From AAA044-D11 sp009705075 (GTDB taxonomy: Bacteria > Actinomycetota > Actinomycetes > Nanopelagicales > Nanopelagicaceae), in the NCBI GenBank assembly GCA_965268675.1, contig OZ254179.1:1054001-1118000 (forward strand): a stretch of DNA of 64,000 nucleotides. Direction: 5' to 3'. The notes under the pieces were generated by a model. It did not search any database. It saw nothing but the letters and a program-made list of their open reading frames with translations, and was not told the origin of the DNA. The first letter of the stretch is position 1. Each line of letters opens with the position of its first letter. This document shows, one piece after another, positions 61,342 to 64,000 of this stretch. A program made the translations under genes and the position numbers.

Positions 61342-62262
61342 TTACTCGACTCCGAGGGTTGAAATGCCTAATTTTTGAGCGCCAAATGAGCCAGCTCCTA
61401 CCTTGATTACCTCGTCAATTTCGAGATCGTCGAGAGTATGTAGAACAAGGACAGATGGACCGGCGCCAGAAATCATTGCAGGAACACCAGCTGCGCGAAG
61501 CTTTGTAACAAGAGCCATCGATTTTGGCATTGCTTCTGCGCGATAATTTTGGTGAAGCAAATCTTGCGTTGCTTCTAACAACAAATCTGGGCGAGACGAA
61601 ATTGCATGAACCAAAAGCGCTGCTCTAGATGCATTTAGAACTGCGTCATGATGCGGAATTGTTTCTGGTAGTAATTTGCGGGCTTTAGCTGTTGCAAGGT
61701 GTCCTTCTGGGATAAAGAGCAGGGCTTTGATTTTAGGATCAACCTTTATGCCGACTGCCTTACCAACTCCATTTTCAATCCAAGCGATAGTTGCACTTCC
61801 CAAAACTGCGGCTGCGATGTTATCTGGATGTCCTTCTAATTCTGTGCCTAGTTCAATCATTTCCTCATCTGTTAACAGTTGTTCGCCGCCAAGGACGAGC
61901 GATCTTGCAAGTGCCAGGCCACCAACTATCGCTGCAGCAGATGAACCAAGGCCGCGACCATGTGGAATTACATTTAACTGACGTAGCGCAATTCCCTTTG
62001 GCTTCTGTCCCATATGTTCAAAGCCGTGGAGCATCGCCTTGATAACTAAGTTGTTCTTATCCTTTTTAATATCCGCGCTACCTTCACCAGATACATCTAC
62101 ATCGAAGGTCGCATCATCTAAAACCTGCGCGGCATAGCGATCACGAAGATCAAGAGCTAGACCTAGTGAATCAAATCCTGGTCCCAGGTTTGCACTAGTT
62201 GCAGGAACGCTTACTTGCGCCATGGTGGCCTTAAATGTTAGTCGGTTTTTATTTGATGACAT
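61342..62262 (-). CDS. thrB: Homoserine kinase
   Basis: 306 residues, GHMP kinase family: ATP motif PHGRGLGSSAAAIVGGLA near 99-116, N-terminal VPATSANLGPGFDSLG near 19-34 and the C-terminal GAGPSVL near 260. It phosphorylates homoserine. Its ATG shares one base with the thrC stop (TAATG), so it is translationally coupled; an internal ATG at residue 14 would remove a non-conserved N-terminus. Confidence 0.95.
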   Translation of the reverse strand: MSSNKNRLTFKATMAQVSVPATSANLGPGFDSLGLALDLRDRYAAQVLDDATFDVDVSGEGSADIKKDKNNLVIKAMLHGFEHMGQKPKGIALRQLNVIPHGRGLGSSAAAIVGGLALARSLVLGGEQLLTDEEMIELGTELEGHPDNIAAAVLGSATIAWIENGVGKAVGIKVDPKIKALLFIPEGHLATAKARKLLPETIPHHDAVLNASRAALLVHAISSRPDLLLEATQDLLHQNYRAEAMPKSMALVTKLRAAGVPAMISGAGPSVLVLHTLDDLEIDEVIKVGAGSFGAQKLGISTLGVE

Positions 62263-63341
62263 TAGGCAAGCCCAATCACTTCTGCGGCGCGCTTAACATC
62301 AACCGGAATTACAGTTGGCGCTTCTGCGTGATCCAATATCCAGCCAACATCTTTTAAACCATTACCAGTGACAGTAATTACGATTCGCTTATCTTTAGGA
62401 AGCTTTCCTTCTCTCTGCTTCTTGATAAGCCCGGCAATACCTGCAGCGCTTGAAGGTTCCACAAAGATTCCCTCTTTTGCAGCAACTAGGCGATATGCCG
62501 CAAGGATTTCTTCATCAGTCACCGAATCAATTAAGCCACCAGAGGAATCGCGAGCATCCACGGCTTGCTGCCATGATGCTGGGTTGCCGATACGAATTGC
62601 CGTTGCAATTGTGTCTGGATTTTTAACAATTTCACCTAAAACTATCGGCGCAGCACCTGCAGCTTGGAAGCCCCACATTTGTGGCAAGCGCTTGGAGATT
62701 CCATCTTTGAAATATTCGTTATAGCCCTTCCAGTATGCAGTTATGTTTCCCGCATTTCCAACTGGAAGCACATGTAGATCCGGTGCATCTCCCAACATAT
62801 CTACAACTTCAAAACTTGCAGTTTTCTGACCTTCAATGCGATACGGATTTACCGAGTTAACAAGTGCTACTGGGTATTTTTCAGATAGTTCGCGAGCTAA
62901 ATTTAAACAGTCATCAAAGTTGCCATCAACCTGGAGAAGAGTTGAGCCGTGTGCAATTGCTTGCGCAAGTTTGCCCATTGCAATTTTTCCTTCGGGAACA
63001 AGTACAACAGGACGCATCCCGGCCTTTGTTGCATATGCAGCGGCGCTTGCAGATGTATTTCCAGTAGATGCACAAATTACCGCTTTGGCACCATCTTCCG
63101 CTGCTTTAGAAATCGCCATTGTCATTCCGCGGTCTTTAAATGATCCAGTTGGGTTCGCGCCTTCAACTTTTAACCAGATATCGTTATCTAACATTTCGGA
63201 GAGAACGCATGCTGAAACAAGTGGGGTTCCACCTTCGCGAAGTGAAACTACTGGAGTCTTTGCTGAAACCGGCAGCCGATGGCGATACTCTTCAATTACG
63301 CCGCGCCATTGGTGAGCGCCCTTCTTTTTAAAGATACTCAT
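62262..63341 (-). CDS. thrC: Threonine synthase
   Basis: 359 residues, fold-type II PLP enzyme of the short actinobacterial class. PLP lysine K69 lies in PTGSFKDRG; the GNAGN phosphate-binding loop is near 195-199. It converts O-phosphohomoserine to threonine. It overlaps hom by 4 bases and thrB by 1, giving a hom-thrC-thrB operon. Confidence 0.96.
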   Translation of the reverse strand: MSIFKKKGAHQWRGVIEEYRHRLPVSAKTPVVSLREGGTPLVSACVLSEMLDNDIWLKVEGANPTGSFKDRGMTMAISKAAEDGAKAVICASTGNTSASAAAYATKAGMRPVVLVPEGKIAMGKLAQAIAHGSTLLQVDGNFDDCLNLARELSEKYPVALVNSVNPYRIEGQKTASFEVVDMLGDAPDLHVLPVGNAGNITAYWKGYNEYFKDGISKRLPQMWGFQAAGAAPIVLGEIVKNPDTIATAIRIGNPASWQQAVDARDSSGGLIDSVTDEEILAAYRLVAAKEGIFVEPSSAAGIAGLIKKQREGKLPKDKRIVITVTGNGLKDVGWILDHAEAPTVIPVDVKRAAEVIGLA

Positions 63342-64000
63342 GCGCCCATTCCTTCAACTCGAATAACACTTGCAACATCTTTAACCGCATCCAAGCTGGA
63401 TAAATCCGCAACAGTTGAAGCAAGAGCCGCATCTGAAGCCTTATGAGTCATGACAATTAATTCAGCGTTATCGCCGCGTCCAGTTTGGCGAACAGTTTGA
63501 ATCGAGACTTCGTGCTTGGCAAAAGTTTGTGCAACGGCGGCAAGTACACCAGGTCGATCAGCTACATCCAAGCGAATTAAATAGCGAGTTTTTGTTGAAC
63601 CCATTGGGGCAATAGCAAGGTCGGCATAATCACTTTCACGTGGTCCAAGCCCACCGCTTACTCGATGTCTTGCTACCGCAACTAAATCACCAAGAATTGC
63701 TGAAGCTGTTGGTGCACCACCTGCGCCGCGACCATAAAACATCATTGCTCCTGCGGATTCAGATTCCACAAAAACTGCATTGAATGCTTCACGCACTGCG
63801 GCAAGTGGATGGCTGCGAGAAATTAAGGTTGGATGAACACGAACACTTATCTTGCCATCGCTTAGTTCTGCAATTGCCAATAACTTAACAACCAAGTCGA
63901 GCGATTTTGCGACCGCAACATCCATGGCAGTGATATTTGAAATTCCTTCACGAAAAACATCGGCATCAGTTACGCGAGAGTGAAATGCTAGGCCGGCCAG
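63338..64000 (-). CDS. hom: Homoserine dehydrogenase, C-terminal part, cut by right window edge
   Basis: The minus frame stays open to base 64000, so only the C-terminal ~220 residues are visible. FHSRVTDADVFREGISNIT near the edge and GRGAGGAPTASAILGDLV are the classic homoserine-dehydrogenase catalytic-domain motifs. Residues from about 130 onward of the visible part (TRYLIRLDVADRPGVLAAVAQ and on) form a C-terminal ACT domain, which in this family gives feedback inhibition by threonine. It is followed by thrC with a 4-base overlap. Confidence 0.95.
   Translation of the reverse strand: MAGLAFHSRVTDADVFREGISNITAMDVAVAKSLDLVVKLLAIAELSDGKISVRVHPTLISRSHPLAAVREAFNAVFVESESAGAMMFYGRGAGGAPTASAILGDLVAVARHRVSGGLGPRESDYADLAIAPMGSTKTRYLIRLDVADRPGVLAAVAQTFAKHEVSIQTVRQTGRGDNAELIVMTHKASDAALASTVADLSSLDAVKDVASVIRVEGMGA

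Noticed and set aside
62836..63315. 159-codon plus frame opposite thrC
   Set aside because: Shadow of the well-conserved threonine synthase gene.
1..64000. tRNA, rRNA, IS elements, prophage, replication origin
   Set aside because: No cloverleaf-like sequence, transposase, integrase or DnaA-box cluster was noticed on reading both strands; a dedicated tRNA scan was not possible.

Overview
The window looks like a chromosomal piece of a streamlined, moderately low-G+C actinobacterium. The right end carries hom-thrC-thrB-rho-rpmE-prfA-prmC, a gene order typical of Actinobacteria. Rho has the long Arg/Asn/Asp-rich N-terminal insertion seen in that phylum, and the sugar ABC importers lack their own ATPase genes, as in actinobacteria that share one ATPase. 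Very tight packing (4-nt and 1-nt overlaps, abutting convergent stops), no transposase or phage gene and no visible local regulator fit a freshwater planktonic lineage such as Nanopelagicales (acI). That placement is inference.

Layout. 1-4.4 kb (minus strand): an SF1 helicase cut by the left edge, a GIY-YIG/T5orf172-type protein, a VWA protein with a G-rich 13-bp repeat array upstream, and a small coiled-coil protein; this is an accessory, possibly defence-related block. 4.5-7.7 kb (plus): Cys-rich small proteins, a membrane-anchored trypsin-like protease, a TPR protein and an exported protein. 7.7-10.2 kb: a UbiA prenyltransferase, a PH-like protein and a SnoaL-like protein (minus), with two copies of a ~220-nt structured, apparently plus-sense RNA element between them. 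This element is the most unusual signal in the window.

10.3-57.2 kb is one continuous carbohydrate and D-amino-acid catabolic island. It holds: ABC importer 1 with a TIM-barrel protein, D-aminoacylase, SDR, RidA and a DSD1-like PLP enzyme; amino-sugar catabolism (SIS deaminase, kinase, NagA); uronate catabolism (Zn-dehydrogenase, UxuB-like, UxaC, esterase); an unassigned plus-strand operon with a hexulose-phosphate-synthase-like enzyme, dehydrogenases, a sugar epimerase and an RraA-like aldolase; ABC importers 2 and 3; an IlvD/EDD dehydratase, KDPG aldolase, KDG kinase and a DapA-family enzyme; a lactonase / TIM-barrel / SDR / MtnK-like kinase / enolase-like operon whose enolase has lost a key active-site histidine; and a second IlvD/EDD dehydratase, FAH hydrolase, RbsD, RbsK, KpsF-like isomerase, ketoglutarate-semialdehyde-type dehydrogenase and a CoA-transferase. 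Together these would import oligo- or monosaccharides, oxidise them to acids, dehydrate them to 2-keto-3-deoxy acids and feed pyruvate, triose phosphate and 2-oxoglutarate to central metabolism.

57.2-64 kb is housekeeping: translation release (prmC, prfA), ribosomal protein L31, Rho and threonine synthesis (thrB, thrC, hom cut by the right edge). No tRNA, rRNA, CRISPR array or insertion sequence was seen, and no intergenic gap exceeds about 225 bases.
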